Below, in pieces: positions 1-8,315 of a stretch of 32,834 nucleotides of DNA. Made by a program: the position numbers and the translations under genes. The notes below the pieces were generated by a model that made no database searches, had not been told where the DNA came from, and saw only the letters and a list, made by a program, of their open reading frames with translations. Positions within the stretch are counted from its first letter, which is position 1. Each line of letters starts with the position of its first letter. The stretch covers positions 93,956-126,789 of the forward strand of contig CP070695.1 of the NCBI GenBank assembly GCA_020353515.1, read 5' to 3'. The DNA comes from Candidatus Heimdallarchaeota archaeon (lineage in GTDB: Archaea > Asgardarchaeota > Heimdallarchaeia > Hodarchaeales > Hodarchaeaceae).

Positions 1-156
1 GAACCGGAACCTGAACCTGAACCTGAACCTGAACCTGAACCTGAACCCGAACCTGAACCTGAACCCGAACCTGAACCTGAACCTGAACCTGAACCCGAAC
101 CCGAACCTGAACCCGAACCCGAACCTGAACCTGAACCCGAACCCGAGCCTGAACCC
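1..156 (+). repeat. Hexanucleotide tandem repeat GAACCY, 26 units
   Basis: Twenty-six perfect-length 6-bp units (GAACCT or GAACCC, plus one GAACCG and one GAGCCT) run without interruption from the window edge. All variation is at the third codon position, so every unit encodes Glu-Pro. The array may extend further left. Confidence 0.95.
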
Positions 157-198
157 AAACCCGAACCAGATCCTAAACCCTGGTCAGAAGAGGGATGA
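1..198 (+). CDS. C-terminal part of a Glu-Pro repeat protein (5' end outside window)
   Basis: The frame is open from base 1 and ends at TGA 196-198. It encodes 26 consecutive Glu-Pro dipeptides, then KP-EP-DP-KP and the tail WSEEG. The window edge cuts the gene, so its folded domain and true length are unknown. Glu-Pro runs form stiff, extended, acidic linkers and have no catalytic role. Here the run is C-terminal with only a short tail after it. A shorter EP-rich stretch occurs in the protein at 20989-21999, but there it is followed by a basic helix, so the two tails are not the same. The gene converges on pyrG, with ten bases between the stop codons. That it is a real gene is supported by the unbroken frame; its function cannot be told. 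Confidence 0.7.
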   Translation, partial: EPEPEPEPEPEPEPEPEPEPEPEPEPEPEPEPEPEPEPEPEPEPEPEPEPEPKPEPDPKPWSEEG

Positions 199-201
199 AA
201 A

Positions 202-231
202 TCTCTCTCTATTTTTTTTTATCCTTTTTAT
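202..231 (+). terminator. T-rich terminator of the EP-repeat gene
   Basis: A run of pyrimidines with nine consecutive T at 212-220 and five more at 225-229 starts four bases after the TGA at 196-198. Archaeal RNA polymerase terminates at such T tracts. The tract lies in the 3' end of pyrG, where it is read on the other strand as the Lys codons of the C-terminus. Inference from base composition only. Confidence 0.45.
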
Positions 232-1831
232 GTTCCCAACAGCTTTCTACAAAAGTTTTGAATAGTGGGGCTGGTTGTTCGAAACGAGATAGGAACTCAG
301 GATGGTATTGTGTTCCTACAAAGAATCGATGATTTGTTAACTCTCCTATATGAACAACAGAGCTGTCAGAAGACATACCCGAGAATGTGAATCCCTTAGT
401 AACTAATTGAGACACATAATCAGGATTGATTTCATATCGGTGCCGGAAACGCTCTTTTATTTCTATTTCACCATAAATAGCATGAACATTCGTACCCTCT
501 GAGATTACAACAGGATACAATCCAAGTCGCATTGTTCCACCTTTACGATAAACAGTACGTTGTGACGGAAGTAGATCGATAACAGGATGAGGGGTATCTG
601 GAGCGAATTCTGTAGAGTTGGCATTTTCAAGGTCACAGACATTCCTAGCATATTCAATAATGGCACATTGGAGACCTAAACAAATTCCTAGGAAAGGAAT
701 GTTATCTTCTCGTAATCTAGTAATTAAAGAGATCTTCCCTTCGATCCCCCGATATCCAAAACCTCCAGGTATAATGATACCATCGCAAGATTGAATTTGG
801 TGATCAATGTCTTTTTCATTAATGTTGGTGGTTTCGATGAAAATTGGATTCACTTCTATACCTAGATGAGCCCCAGCATGGGTTAATGCCTTAACAATGG
901 AGACGTATGCGTCTCCAAGGGCTGTGTACTTGCCTCCAATGCCAACAACCACTTCACCTATTGGATTTTTTATTTTCTCTAAAATATTTCTCCAAGTAGA
1001 GAGAGTAGGTAACTTTTTAGGACCTATCTGTAGTTTATTGAATAGACTAGTCAGAATCTCTTCTTCTAATAATTGAAAAGGAAACTCATAGATTATTGGG
1101 ACATCATGGCCAGAAATAACATCAGACGCGGAAATATTACAAAAAAGGGCTACCTTTTGACGAACATCAAGTTTTAATGGTTTTTCGGAGCGACATAATA
1201 AGATATCAGGTTGTACACCCATTCCCTGTAATGTTTTAACACTCGCTTGTGTTGGTTTTGTTTTTTGTTCTCCAACAACTGCTAGAACAGGGATTAGAGT
1301 CACATGAACCCAACAAAAATCGGATCGGTCGCAGGATAAAGCCAATTGCCTCAATGCTTCTATAAAATATGCGTTCTCAATGTCCCCTACTGTTCCACCT
1401 ACTTCTACAAGTGTTACATCCACAATATCATCTTTTTGACGTATCCAAGATATGATTTCATTCGTCACATGGGGAATAAATTGGATATCTTGACCAAGAA
1501 ATTCTCCCTGTCTCTCTTTTTCAATCATATTCTGAAAAATTTGTCCCCCTGTTAAAGAAGACCATGAATCAAGGGAAGCATTGAGAAATCTTTCATAGGT
1601 GCCAAGATCCATATCTGTTTCAGTTCCATCGTCAAGAACAAAAACCTCCCCGTGCTTGAAAGGATTTATTGTCCCGGCATCAACATTCAGATATCCGTCA
1701 AATTTAATGGGTGCAACGGTGTAACCAGAAGCACTAAGGAGTTTTGCAAGAGATGCAGCTAATAAACCTTTTCCCAAACCGCTCATAACTCCTCCAGTCA
1801 CAATAATATACTTGTGGGAAATCTTAATCAC
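209..1831 (-). CDS. pyrG: CTP synthase
   Basis: Makes CTP from UTP, ATP and glutamine, the last step of cytidine nucleotide synthesis in the cytoplasm. The N-terminal synthetase domain (about 1-275) has the P-loop [10 protein letters not shown] (13-22), the substrate segment [14 protein letters not shown] (60-73) and [11 protein letters not shown] (142-152). The C-terminal class I glutamine amidotransferase domain (about 290-535) has the nucleophile Cys384 in GICLGLQ and the His510/Glu512 pair in GTQYHPE. Its 540 residues are normal for the family, and VMSGLGKG is the form seen in archaea. The only standard start is GTG 1831, which lies inside a perfect AGGTGAT; the start is discussed under findings. 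Divergent from the flavin reductase gene. Confidence 0.97.
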   Translation of the reverse strand: MIKISHKYIIVTGGVMSGLGKGLLAASLAKLLSASGYTVAPIKFDGYLNVDAGTINPFKHGEVFVLDDGTETDMDLGTYERFLNASLDSWSSLTGGQIFQNMIEKERQGEFLGQDIQFIPHVTNEIISWIRQKDDIVDVTLVEVGGTVGDIENAYFIEALRQLALSCDRSDFCWVHVTLIPVLAVVGEQKTKPTQASVKTLQGMGVQPDILLCRSEKPLKLDVRQKVALFCNISASDVISGHDVPIIYEFPFQLLEEEILTSLFNKLQIGPKKLPTLSTWRNILEKIKNPIGEVVVGIGGKYTALGDAYVSIVKALTHAGAHLGIEVNPIFIETTNINEKDIDHQIQSCDGIIIPGGFGYRGIEGKISLITRLREDNIPFLGICLGLQCAIIEYARNVCDLENANSTEFAPDTPHPVIDLLPSQRTVYRKGGTMRLGLYPVVISEGTNVHAIYGEIEIKERFRHRYEINPDYVSQLVTKGFTFSGMSSDSSVVHIGELTNHRFFVGTQYHPEFLSRFEQPAPLFKTFVESCWEHKKDKKK

Positions 1832-1907
1832 CTATGAGTCTATTGAAATAACATCTTAAAAAATCATAAGAACCTGAAATATTTAGTGGTTATAATATCA
1901 TTTGTTG

Positions 1908-1917
1908 TTTTAAATAT
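1908..1917 (+). promoter_or_regulatory. TATA-like element of the flavin reductase gene
   Basis: TTTTAAATAT lies about 45 bases before the ATG at 1963, which would give a leader of about 20 bases containing the AAGGA at 1947-1951. On the opposite strand AAATATTTA at 1878-1886 could serve pyrG. Assigned by position and composition only. Confidence 0.35.
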
Positions 1918-1962
1918 CATAACAAAGTTCTCTTTACTATTTTTCTAAGGAAATGAACAAAA

Positions 1963-2505
1963 ATGACTCTAGAAAAAGAATTTCAAGGGCCGACTGTGGC
2001 ATGGTTTCCAGCACCAGTTGTATTAGTCTCCTGTGCATATGATAACGTTACCAATATCATCACTATTGCTTGGACTGGTGTTGTATGTTCCAAACCTCCA
2101 TTGATATCAATTTCTATTCGCCCTTCAAGATTTAGTTATGAATTAATAATTAACAGTGGTGAATTCGTAATAAATATCCCCACATCGGAGCAATTAAAGG
2201 AAACTGAATTATGTGGCAGAAAAAGTGGGGAAGACATTAATAAATGGACAACTTGTAATTTCACTGCCGTAGAAGCAACAAAAGTATCAGTTCCTCTTAT
2301 TAAAGAGTGCCCAGTCAACATCGAATGCAAAGTTGTTAAAACTCTAACTAATATGGGAACACATGCGATTTTTATTGGAGAGGTACAGGAAGTACATATT
2401 GATCCTCTGATAGCTCCAAAATCAGTCTTAGATATTGTTCCACTCTGTTATTCACCTAAATCTGGAATTTTTGGAAAATCTCTAGCCCTCAGCGAAGAAA
2501 TATAA
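1963..2505 (+). CDS. Flavin reductase-like, FMN-binding split-barrel protein
   Basis: A 180-residue protein of the flavin reductase-like family (Pfam PF01613 type; flavoredoxin and DIM6/NTAB relatives). These bind FMN in a split beta-barrel and pass electrons from NAD(P)H or ferredoxin to flavin or other acceptors. Seen: the opening WFPAPVVLVSC (about 14-24), a small-residue strand ending TIAWTGVVCSKPP, the SISIRPSRFSYELI segment, then GEFVINIP and the cluster-spaced ELCGRKSGED that follows it in this family. The C-terminal GEVQEVHID strand is also typical. ATG 1963 is preceded by AAGGA at 1947-1951, 11 bases away. Physiological partner unknown; neighbours give no hint. Confidence 0.9.
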   Translation: MTLEKEFQGPTVAWFPAPVVLVSCAYDNVTNIITIAWTGVVCSKPPLISISIRPSRFSYELIINSGEFVINIPTSEQLKETELCGRKSGEDINKWTTCNFTAVEATKVSVPLIKECPVNIECKVVKTLTNMGTHAIFIGEVQEVHIDPLIAPKSVLDIVPLCYSPKSGIFGKSLALSEEI

Positions 2506-2551
2506 ACAAATAAGAGAAATTTCTATTATAGATTTTAAGGAAAGAGTGATT

Positions 2552-4051
2552 ATGGATCTTGCCTCTTTTATAAACCTTTATTGTCGAAAAATCGGTATCT
2601 GGTTTCTAAGTCTTCTTCCCATTTTTCTTGCTATTATTCTAATTGGCCTCGCCTTCTTACCTGAGGGGTCAATTGAGGAATTCAGATTCCTTTATCTTTA
2701 TCTTACGGCATCAATTGTCTATATTGGACTGATTATTATAGCAATTCCCTTTTCTCTCAATGGTTTCTTCATGGAAAGAGCATTCAATGAGGAGATTAAG
2801 AATATCACAAGTTCTGGATTATTAATCCGAGGTGTTGAAGGATTTAACGAAATTGAGTCCTCAATTAAATTGCTCTATCGCGGTTCTTATAGCATTACTG
2901 GAAGCATTATAATATCATTTCTAGTTTTTGTTTCCGCTCTTCTATTAGATCCCTCAGCTGAAGTAGATCCAGCTACTGCATTATTTGCTCGATTTTTTAT
3001 TTTTGTTGCAAGTATTGGATTACTTGCTATATCAAGTGGAGCATCTCTTCTCCTTCGACTTCCCGATAGATCTGCTTTACAACCAGGAGGATTAATGAGA
3101 TTTTATTCTCCTAGGAGTATTAGTCTTAAATTAGATAACATTCTTACAGATTCCATTTTTACTCATCTTGATCCCATTACTAGAATTCGTATGGATGAAT
3201 GGTCAAAATCTATTCAAGAACACTTGAATACGAGTTATCTAAGTAACCTTGAGGATCAAACAAGGCTAGAACGTGCTCGTGAAAAAATATTCCTTATGAT
3301 ATATCTTAAGGAATATGTTCCTGAATTAATGACAGAGGGAATTTTCCAAAGAGAAATTTCGGAAATTATTAGTCCAAACTACTTAGATGAGTTTAAAACA
3401 GGTTACGATTCTGGTATTTCTTTAAAAACTTTGATGACAGTAATACGTGACATCGAAGACGAAATTCCGCAGATATTCGAGTTAATACAGCGAATTTTCG
3501 TATTGGTTACTGATAATTTGCGATACCTGCAGACTAGGGAAGAGTTTGTGACTATTTGTCACCCTACAGAACATATAGGTAATATTGATCCATTTAGAAT
3601 CACAATTTTCATCTTAAATCTGAAAAAAGTTCAACGAAAAGTTCATATTCAAGCACAAACCTCTATGAGCTCCTTGGATCCAGATGATGCGTCTCAAATT
3701 TTAGCGTTGGATATGGGGGAATTAGAACTTCCTCCTCGAGATGCTACAATGGAGTTTTCTTCATCTACAGAACCATTTGATGTATTACGATTAGTAAGCA
3801 GTATTCTCCAGGTAGGTGATGTCCTGAATCTACAATTTCGTCCGAATAGATCTGGTACTCATGTATTAAATATTTCTATTGATGATCCTGAACGTGGGAT
3901 CATAACAGGAAGATCAGTCGTGATCGATGTAAGCCGTGATCTAAGGTATTTTCTCAAAACAGTTGGCGCTAAAGTGCTAGGTTATGCTGGAGCAGCAATT
4001 TCATTCATTGGTATTAGTATGGGGTCGCTAGTTGGTCTCTTTGGAGTTTAA
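2552..4051 (+). CDS. Orphan membrane protein with a large soluble domain
   Basis: I do not recognise this 499-residue protein. Hydrophobic segments are visible near residues 10-33, 46-70, 115-132 and 140-163. A soluble region of about 300 residues follows, with a helical part (about 190-330, including an RDIEDEIPQIFELIQ stretch) and a beta-rich part (about 350-460) holding alternating hydrophobic strands that recall an Ig-like or CARDB-like fold. A last hydrophobic helix ends the protein (about 475-497, glycine-rich). No catalytic motif was found. The frame opens at GTG 2546, but that GTG sits in the SD region (AAGGAAAGAGTGATT); ATG 2552 is 10-11 bases after AAGGA. It follows the flavin reductase gene by 46 bases and converges on the gene ending at 4065. 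Confidence 0.75.
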   Translation: MDLASFINLYCRKIGIWFLSLLPIFLAIILIGLAFLPEGSIEEFRFLYLYLTASIVYIGLIIIAIPFSLNGFFMERAFNEEIKNITSSGLLIRGVEGFNEIESSIKLLYRGSYSITGSIIISFLVFVSALLLDPSAEVDPATALFARFFIFVASIGLLAISSGASLLLRLPDRSALQPGGLMRFYSPRSISLKLDNILTDSIFTHLDPITRIRMDEWSKSIQEHLNTSYLSNLEDQTRLERAREKIFLMIYLKEYVPELMTEGIFQREISEIISPNYLDEFKTGYDSGISLKTLMTVIRDIEDEIPQIFELIQRIFVLVTDNLRYLQTREEFVTICHPTEHIGNIDPFRITIFILNLKKVQRKVHIQAQTSMSSLDPDDASQILALDMGELELPPRDATMEFSSSTEPFDVLRLVSSILQVGDVLNLQFRPNRSGTHVLNISIDDPERGIITGRSVVIDVSRDLRYFLKTVGAKVLGYAGAAISFIGISMGSLVGLFGV

Positions 4052-4064
4052 TTGATCAAATTAT

Positions 4065-5270
4065 TTAGATATGTTTTAATCCCTGTTCAAAATCAGATAT
4101 GAGATCTTCAACATCCTCTATTCCAACACTAAGACGTAATAACGATTCTGTTATTCCTGTAGTAATTTTTAGGTTGTATTCAAGATCGTAATGGGTCATT
4201 ATATATGGCCATTCGATAAGTGATTGAATATCACCAAGATCCATGGCCAAAAGGATTATTCTAAGCCTATCAGCTAAAAAATCTCGGACCTTCTCTGCAT
4301 TCTCTAACTCGAAAGACAACATTCCACCAAAAGGATTCATTTGCTTTCTAGCCACTTCATATTGAGGGTGACTTGATAAACCAGGATAATAGACTCGATT
4401 CACTTTTTGATGTTCTTCAAGGTATTTCGCAATCTTTAAGGCATTTTTTGATTGTTGATTTACCCTTAAGCCTAACGTTTTTAATCCTCGTAAGATTAAA
4501 TAAGAATTTAGCGGTGATGGCGTCTGACCAAGTGTTTCACCGAATTGACGACGAAATTCAGAAAGAATTTCAGTATCATTGCAGGCAATTACTCCACCAA
4601 GAGCATCACCATGTCCATTAATAAATTTAGAACTAGAATGAACTTCAAAATCAACCCCTAATTCCAATGGACGTTGACAAACAGGAGAGGCAAAAGTATT
4701 ATCGAAAGTCACTTTTGTTTCTGAATTATATTCATGGACAAGATCACAAATAGCCTTGATATCGTAGCAGCGCATTGTGGGATTTGCTGGAGATTCAAAG
4801 TGGACAACTGAATAGGTGTCTTTATTTAGCTGTTTTTCAAGGGCTCCAAGATCCCTGAAATCTAAATAATCGCAAGCAATTCCCATTTTTGGTAAAGTTT
4901 CGGTCGTAAATTGATTAGTACTCCTATAAACAGAATCAGATGCCAATATTTTTGTACCAGATTTGTAATTTGCTAGAATAATGAAAGTTATAGCAGCCAT
5001 CCCTGAAGATGTTGCTAAGGTGCCCTTACAACCAATTATAGTTGCTAATTTTAATTCAAGAGCGGTCGAAGTGGGATTGGCTGTCCGAGAATAAAAATAT
5101 GTAATCTCCTCAGGGTTTATTCCATAAGCATTAGATGCAGCTTCAAAAAATTTTTCCATGTTGGGATATGAGAAAGTATTACTCGCATATATAGGCGTTT
5201 TTAGCGCTTTAGTAATGGGTTCAACCTTCTCACCTCCGTGGACTCCTCGTGTATTTATTCCTCTTTGCAT
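4065..5270 (-). CDS. PLP-dependent Cys/Met metabolism enzyme (gamma-lyase / gamma-synthase family)
   Basis: A 401-residue fold-type I PLP enzyme of the cystathionine gamma-synthase / methionine gamma-lyase / O-acylhomoserine sulfhydrylase family, cytoplasmic and normally tetrameric. Seen: Tyr60-Ser-Arg62 (phosphate contacts from a neighbouring subunit), TSSGMAA (87-93), Asp190 in TFDNTFASP (pairs with the pyridine nitrogen) and the Schiff-base Lys215 in HSSSKFINGHGD. The usual aromatic YGGT-like loop is SVYRST (113-118), so the substrate cannot be named; lyase and sulfhydrylase are both possible. The ATG at 5270 has AGAGG seven bases upstream. No met or cys genes adjoin it, so the reaction is left open. 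Confidence 0.92.
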   Translation of the reverse strand: MQRGINTRGVHGGEKVEPITKALKTPIYASNTFSYPNMEKFFEAASNAYGINPEEITYFYSRTANPTSTALELKLATIIGCKGTLATSSGMAAITFIILANYKSGTKILASDSVYRSTNQFTTETLPKMGIACDYLDFRDLGALEKQLNKDTYSVVHFESPANPTMRCYDIKAICDLVHEYNSETKVTFDNTFASPVCQRPLELGVDFEVHSSSKFINGHGDALGGVIACNDTEILSEFRRQFGETLGQTPSPLNSYLILRGLKTLGLRVNQQSKNALKIAKYLEEHQKVNRVYYPGLSSHPQYEVARKQMNPFGGMLSFELENAEKVRDFLADRLRIILLAMDLGDIQSLIEWPYIMTHYDLEYNLKITTGITESLLRLSVGIEDVEDLISDFEQGLKHI

Positions 5271-5549
5271 ATAAAAACCTCTAATAATTCATTTAATACA
5301 AATCATAAGTTGATAGTCTTACCTAACTCTCTCACAATTTTTCATCATTCTAGGAAATCTTATAAATTTGCTGAAAGAATTAAGTTATTACAGATTACCT
5401 TTAATTGGAAAAGATATTTTTAAAAAGCATGAGTTGCCCCAAAAATCGAGATTATCAGTTAAAATGTTATATGTGATAAAGGAAAATTTAGCTTTCTCAA
5501 ACACAAAATATTGGAATGAATTTTGAAATTCCCTCAACGGTGAGATCTT
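5271..5549. other. Divergent intergenic region
   Basis: 279 AT-rich bases between two divergent genes. It must hold both promoters. TTATATG at about 5467-5473 is a plausible TATA element for the UbiA gene, and GGTGAG at 5539-5544 is its SD. No RNA gene or convincing ORF was seen; a 61-codon frame at 5238-5423 overlaps the start of the PLP gene and looks spurious. Confidence 0.4.
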
Positions 5550-6596
5550 GTGAGAAATTTAGATTCTGTAAGGATATTCTTACAAAGTGGCATTCAGTAT
5601 TTCTCATATATTAAGACCCAACTATTTCTCACGGTAATGCTGTTTTATCTTTCACAAATTGAATCATTAGAATCATTATATGCATTTGAATTTCCAAAAA
5701 TTGAACTGGGGGATTATATCTATCTTATACGACCATATGGGTGGATTTCAAATTTTGTATCAATAGGATTTGGATTGCTTTTAACTAATGTGTGGGTACT
5801 TCAAGGCCCTTCCATTCTTTTGAAGTACATGATGGTTGGAATCGCTGTTGGGCCTCTGTTATGGGGTGGTCTTTACACTTTTAATTCAGTATTTGATGCG
5901 GATTTTGACCGTATCCATCCTACTAAGATGCATCGTCCAGTCGCTTCTGAACGAGTTTCTAAAAATCTGGGTTTATTCATTGCGACAATTCATGTTCTAT
6001 TAGGTCTCGTCATGTTATCCCTCGTTTCGATGATAGGCCTCTTTTTAGGTCTTATCATGGTTGGGCTCCAAATTTTATACTGTTTTCCTCCTTTTCGTCT
6101 AAAAGAGACTGTAGTCAATTTATTTTTCTCTGGTCCTTTGAACCACTTTATCCGGATTCTTATTGGTTGGTCTTTGGTTCTTCCAATATTAAATGCTCCT
6201 TATTTTTTCCTCATTGGAATTACCTGTATATTAGCTATAGGTTATTTGAGCTATAAAATTCAAGACAAAGAGATATCTGAACAATTAGGGTATCGAGGGT
6301 TAGAAAACTTCTTACATAAACGAGGAATCATAACTTTTGATTGTTTTTTAGCTCTATCCGCCTCTTTACTTATTGCTCTTGCTTTCCTTACTAATCAAAT
6401 AACTTGGCATCTTCTTATTTTTATACCATTAAGTTTTCTCATTTTTATCTATATTTGGGTGAGTTCCTCCTCTTTGTGGCAAGTAGCAAAACCTGGAATT
6501 TATATTGGAAAATTACATAATTTATTAATTATTTTCTTTCTTATTGAATGGTTAATCATTATTATTCGATTATTTCCCTTTCTAAATCTATTTTAA
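5550..6596 (+). CDS. UbiA-family membrane prenyltransferase
   Basis: A 348-residue integral membrane protein with about eight to nine helices. UbiA enzymes move a polyprenyl group from its diphosphate to an acceptor (quinone precursor, haem, chlorophyll, or a glycerol ether lipid in archaea). Seen: RPYGWISNFVS (61-71), the entry motif of the family, and the first Asp-rich motif N112-xxx-D116-xxx-D120 followed by HRPVAS (128-133). The second motif is altered: QDKEISEQLG (238-247) stands where active members have a D-x-E-G-D form, so its last Asp is Ser243. The acceptor is unknown. GTG 5550 has GGTGAG five bases upstream. The DMT transporter follows after 22 bases and may be cotranscribed. Confidence 0.85.
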   Translation: MRNLDSVRIFLQSGIQYFSYIKTQLFLTVMLFYLSQIESLESLYAFEFPKIELGDYIYLIRPYGWISNFVSIGFGLLLTNVWVLQGPSILLKYMMVGIAVGPLLWGGLYTFNSVFDADFDRIHPTKMHRPVASERVSKNLGLFIATIHVLLGLVMLSLVSMIGLFLGLIMVGLQILYCFPPFRLKETVVNLFFSGPLNHFIRILIGWSLVLPILNAPYFFLIGITCILAIGYLSYKIQDKEISEQLGYRGLENFLHKRGIITFDCFLALSASLLIALAFLTNQITWHLLIFIPLSFLIFIYIWVSSSSLWQVAKPGIYIGKLHNLLIIFFLIEWLIIIIRLFPFLNLF

Positions 6597-6618
6597 GCTT
6601 CAAGGAGTTCACTCTTTC

Positions 6619-7524
6619 ATGAGTTTGATGCAATTTGAGATCGGATCATTCATCTCGATTATTCTACTCATGACTCTTTATGGAATACTTGGAGGGGTCT
6701 CTGCTGTTTTATCAAAAAAGGGAATAATTAAAATTGGTGGACTAAGAGTCGAACGCTCATGGAAGATATTTTTTCAGACTTTCATGAAATTAATATCGAC
6801 CCCCATTTGGCTTTTGGGGGCCTTTCTTGGAATCTTTGGGTTTTTTGTTTACCTCATTGCCTTACAAAACTTTGAACTTTCTGTTGTTAAACCTTTAGTG
6901 AACACAAATCTTGCTTTCACTTTCCTTTTTGCCTATATCTTTTTCAAGGAGCAGTTAAAGCGGAGTGAATGGGCTGGGATTATTGGAATAATGATGGGAA
7001 TGATATTTTTAGGGATTATAACTAGGGGTTCCACAGGTGTTATAGAATTAGTTCCTTTAATTGGTCTATTACCCATAACAATCGTCGGTATCATCATACT
7101 AGGAGTTTTTATCATTACTGAACGAATTCATAATCAAGAATTTTTTTATTCGATTTCTGCAGGAATTTTCTATGGCCTCGGAGCGATATTCTCTAAAGCC
7201 ATTCTTATCTTATTATCACCAATTACAAACATTAGCCTGCTATTTTTCACAGTGGTAATGTTCTCATTAACCTATCTGGTAGCAATTGTTTCCCAACAAT
7301 TTGCATTTAATAATGGCCGACTTTCAATTGTTAGTCCAATTACAAATTCTATTTCAATTTTAATTCCTGTGGTTGGCGCAGCAATCATTTTTAATGAACA
7401 TTTTTACCTTGAAAAAATTGTAGGACTTATTCTTATTCTACTTGGCATAATTCTTCTTCGTAGAACTATAATAATAGAGAATCATTCTCATCGTAAAGAT
7501 GATCTTATTTTTGATTCCTTCTGA
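6619..7524 (+). CDS. EamA-type (DMT superfamily) transporter
   Basis: A 301-residue protein with about ten hydrophobic helices arranged as two similar halves. Seen: the family-like segment with a Pro next to a small-residue helix (VVKPLVNTNLAFTFLFAYIF, about 90-110) followed by FKEQL, and in the second half a matching SIVSPITNSISILIPVVGA then FNEHF. These two EamA repeats are typical of drug/metabolite exporters in the cytoplasmic membrane. The substrate cannot be told. AAGGAG at 6602-6607 lies 11 bases before ATG 6619. It follows the prenyltransferase gene and overlaps the 3' end of the convergent PHP gene by 20 bases. Confidence 0.88.
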   Translation: MSLMQFEIGSFISIILLMTLYGILGGVSAVLSKKGIIKIGGLRVERSWKIFFQTFMKLISTPIWLLGAFLGIFGFFVYLIALQNFELSVVKPLVNTNLAFTFLFAYIFFKEQLKRSEWAGIIGIMMGMIFLGIITRGSTGVIELVPLIGLLPITIVGIIILGVFIITERIHNQEFFYSISAGIFYGLGAIFSKAILILLSPITNISLLFFTVVMFSLTYLVAIVSQQFAFNNGRLSIVSPITNSISILIPVVGAAIIFNEHFYLEKIVGLILILLGIILLRRTIIIENHSHRKDDLIFDSF

Positions 7525-8170
7525 AGGTTCTTTTCATACGATGATGAATAGTGTGAAGATGTACAGAAAAAGGAGAACGCCTTCCATCCGTGGATATTTC
7601 GCCTTTTTGAAGTGATTGGCGAAATTCATCCGTAGTGGAACCAATAAAATCAATCCAAGCATTTCCTAACTCAGGGGAAAAGTGTGCATCCGAACCAGCG
7701 GTTTGAATTAAGGAATATTTCTCTGCGAGCTTAAGAGCTCTTTTATTAGCCCGTGGTAGAATACAGCGTGAATTAAAAATTTCAATAGCATCGATATACG
7801 GTAGATCTGTCTCTGATACTCTAAACCTTTTCCCTCGGATTGCATCAAAAGGATGTGGGATCACCACCATTCCCCCTCTTTCTTTTATCTCTTCAGCAAC
7901 TTCGGGAAAATGGGAAGTTTTAAGATCCTCCTCAATCCACGATCCAATGACCTCGCCTCGGTCTGTTAAAATTTCAATCCCTGGGATAAAAATAAAATCT
8001 TCTTCAGGAGAGAGAACCTCTTTAAAAGCTAGGGCGCCTTTTATTGTATTGTGGTCACAAATCATAATTCCTTGGAGTCCCTGCTTTTTACAAAGTTTTA
8101 AAATTTGCTTTGGTTCGAGGTTAGAGCATTTAGAGTATTTTGTGTGACAATGAAAGTCCACGCGGGCCAT
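7505..8170 (-). CDS. PHP-domain metal-dependent phosphoesterase
   Basis: A 221-residue cytoplasmic protein made almost wholly of a PHP domain, a TIM-like barrel that binds two or three metals and hydrolyses phosphoester bonds. Metal ligands are visible: DFHCHTKYS (His7, His9), CDHNT (Asp39, His40), Glu66 in GIEI, His106 in IPHPFD, and Asp161/His163 in GSDAH. The length and motif order fit stand-alone PHP proteins of the TrpH/YciV type that act on small nucleotides or RNA 5' ends; the exact substrate is not known. ATG at 8170; only a weak SD upstream. The last 20 bases overlap the convergent DMT gene. The C-terminus is rich in His and Arg. Confidence 0.92.
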   Translation of the reverse strand: MARVDFHCHTKYSKCSNLEPKQILKLCKKQGLQGIMICDHNTIKGALAFKEVLSPEEDFIFIPGIEILTDRGEVIGSWIEEDLKTSHFPEVAEEIKERGGMVVIPHPFDAIRGKRFRVSETDLPYIDAIEIFNSRCILPRANKRALKLAEKYSLIQTAGSDAHFSPELGNAWIDFIGSTTDEFRQSLQKGEISTDGRRSPFSVHLHTIHHRMKRTFRRNQK

Positions 8171-8265
8171 AATGATTCACAAATTAACCTTGTAGAGAGT
8201 GTATGTATTGCTTATAGGACTACATAGGTTTTAAGCAAAGTCTTTCATTTATTTATTGCATTCAA

Positions 8266-8274
8266 TATTTAAAT
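8266..8274 (+). promoter_or_regulatory. TATA-like element of the GPH transporter gene
   Basis: TATTTAAAT lies 41-49 bases before ATG 8316, in a 145-base divergent gap. Initiation about 25 bases downstream would give a leader of about 20 bases. The gene has only a weak GGAT before its ATG. Position-based inference. Confidence 0.4.
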
Positions 8275-8315
8275 TCTGAAAAATTTGCTAGCGAAATACG
8301 TAGAGTGGATAGAAA

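Noticed and set aside
1..156. CRISPR-like or satellite array
   Set aside because: The 6-bp units have no spacers and keep codon phase, all encoding Glu-Pro; they are coding repeats.
1346..1555. 69-codon ORF opposite pyrG
   Set aside because: Antisense shadow of a conserved region of CTP synthase, with random-looking composition.
5238..5423. 61-codon ORF in the divergent gap
   Set aside because: It overlaps the start of the PLP enzyme gene on the other strand, has no SD and no recognisable protein features.
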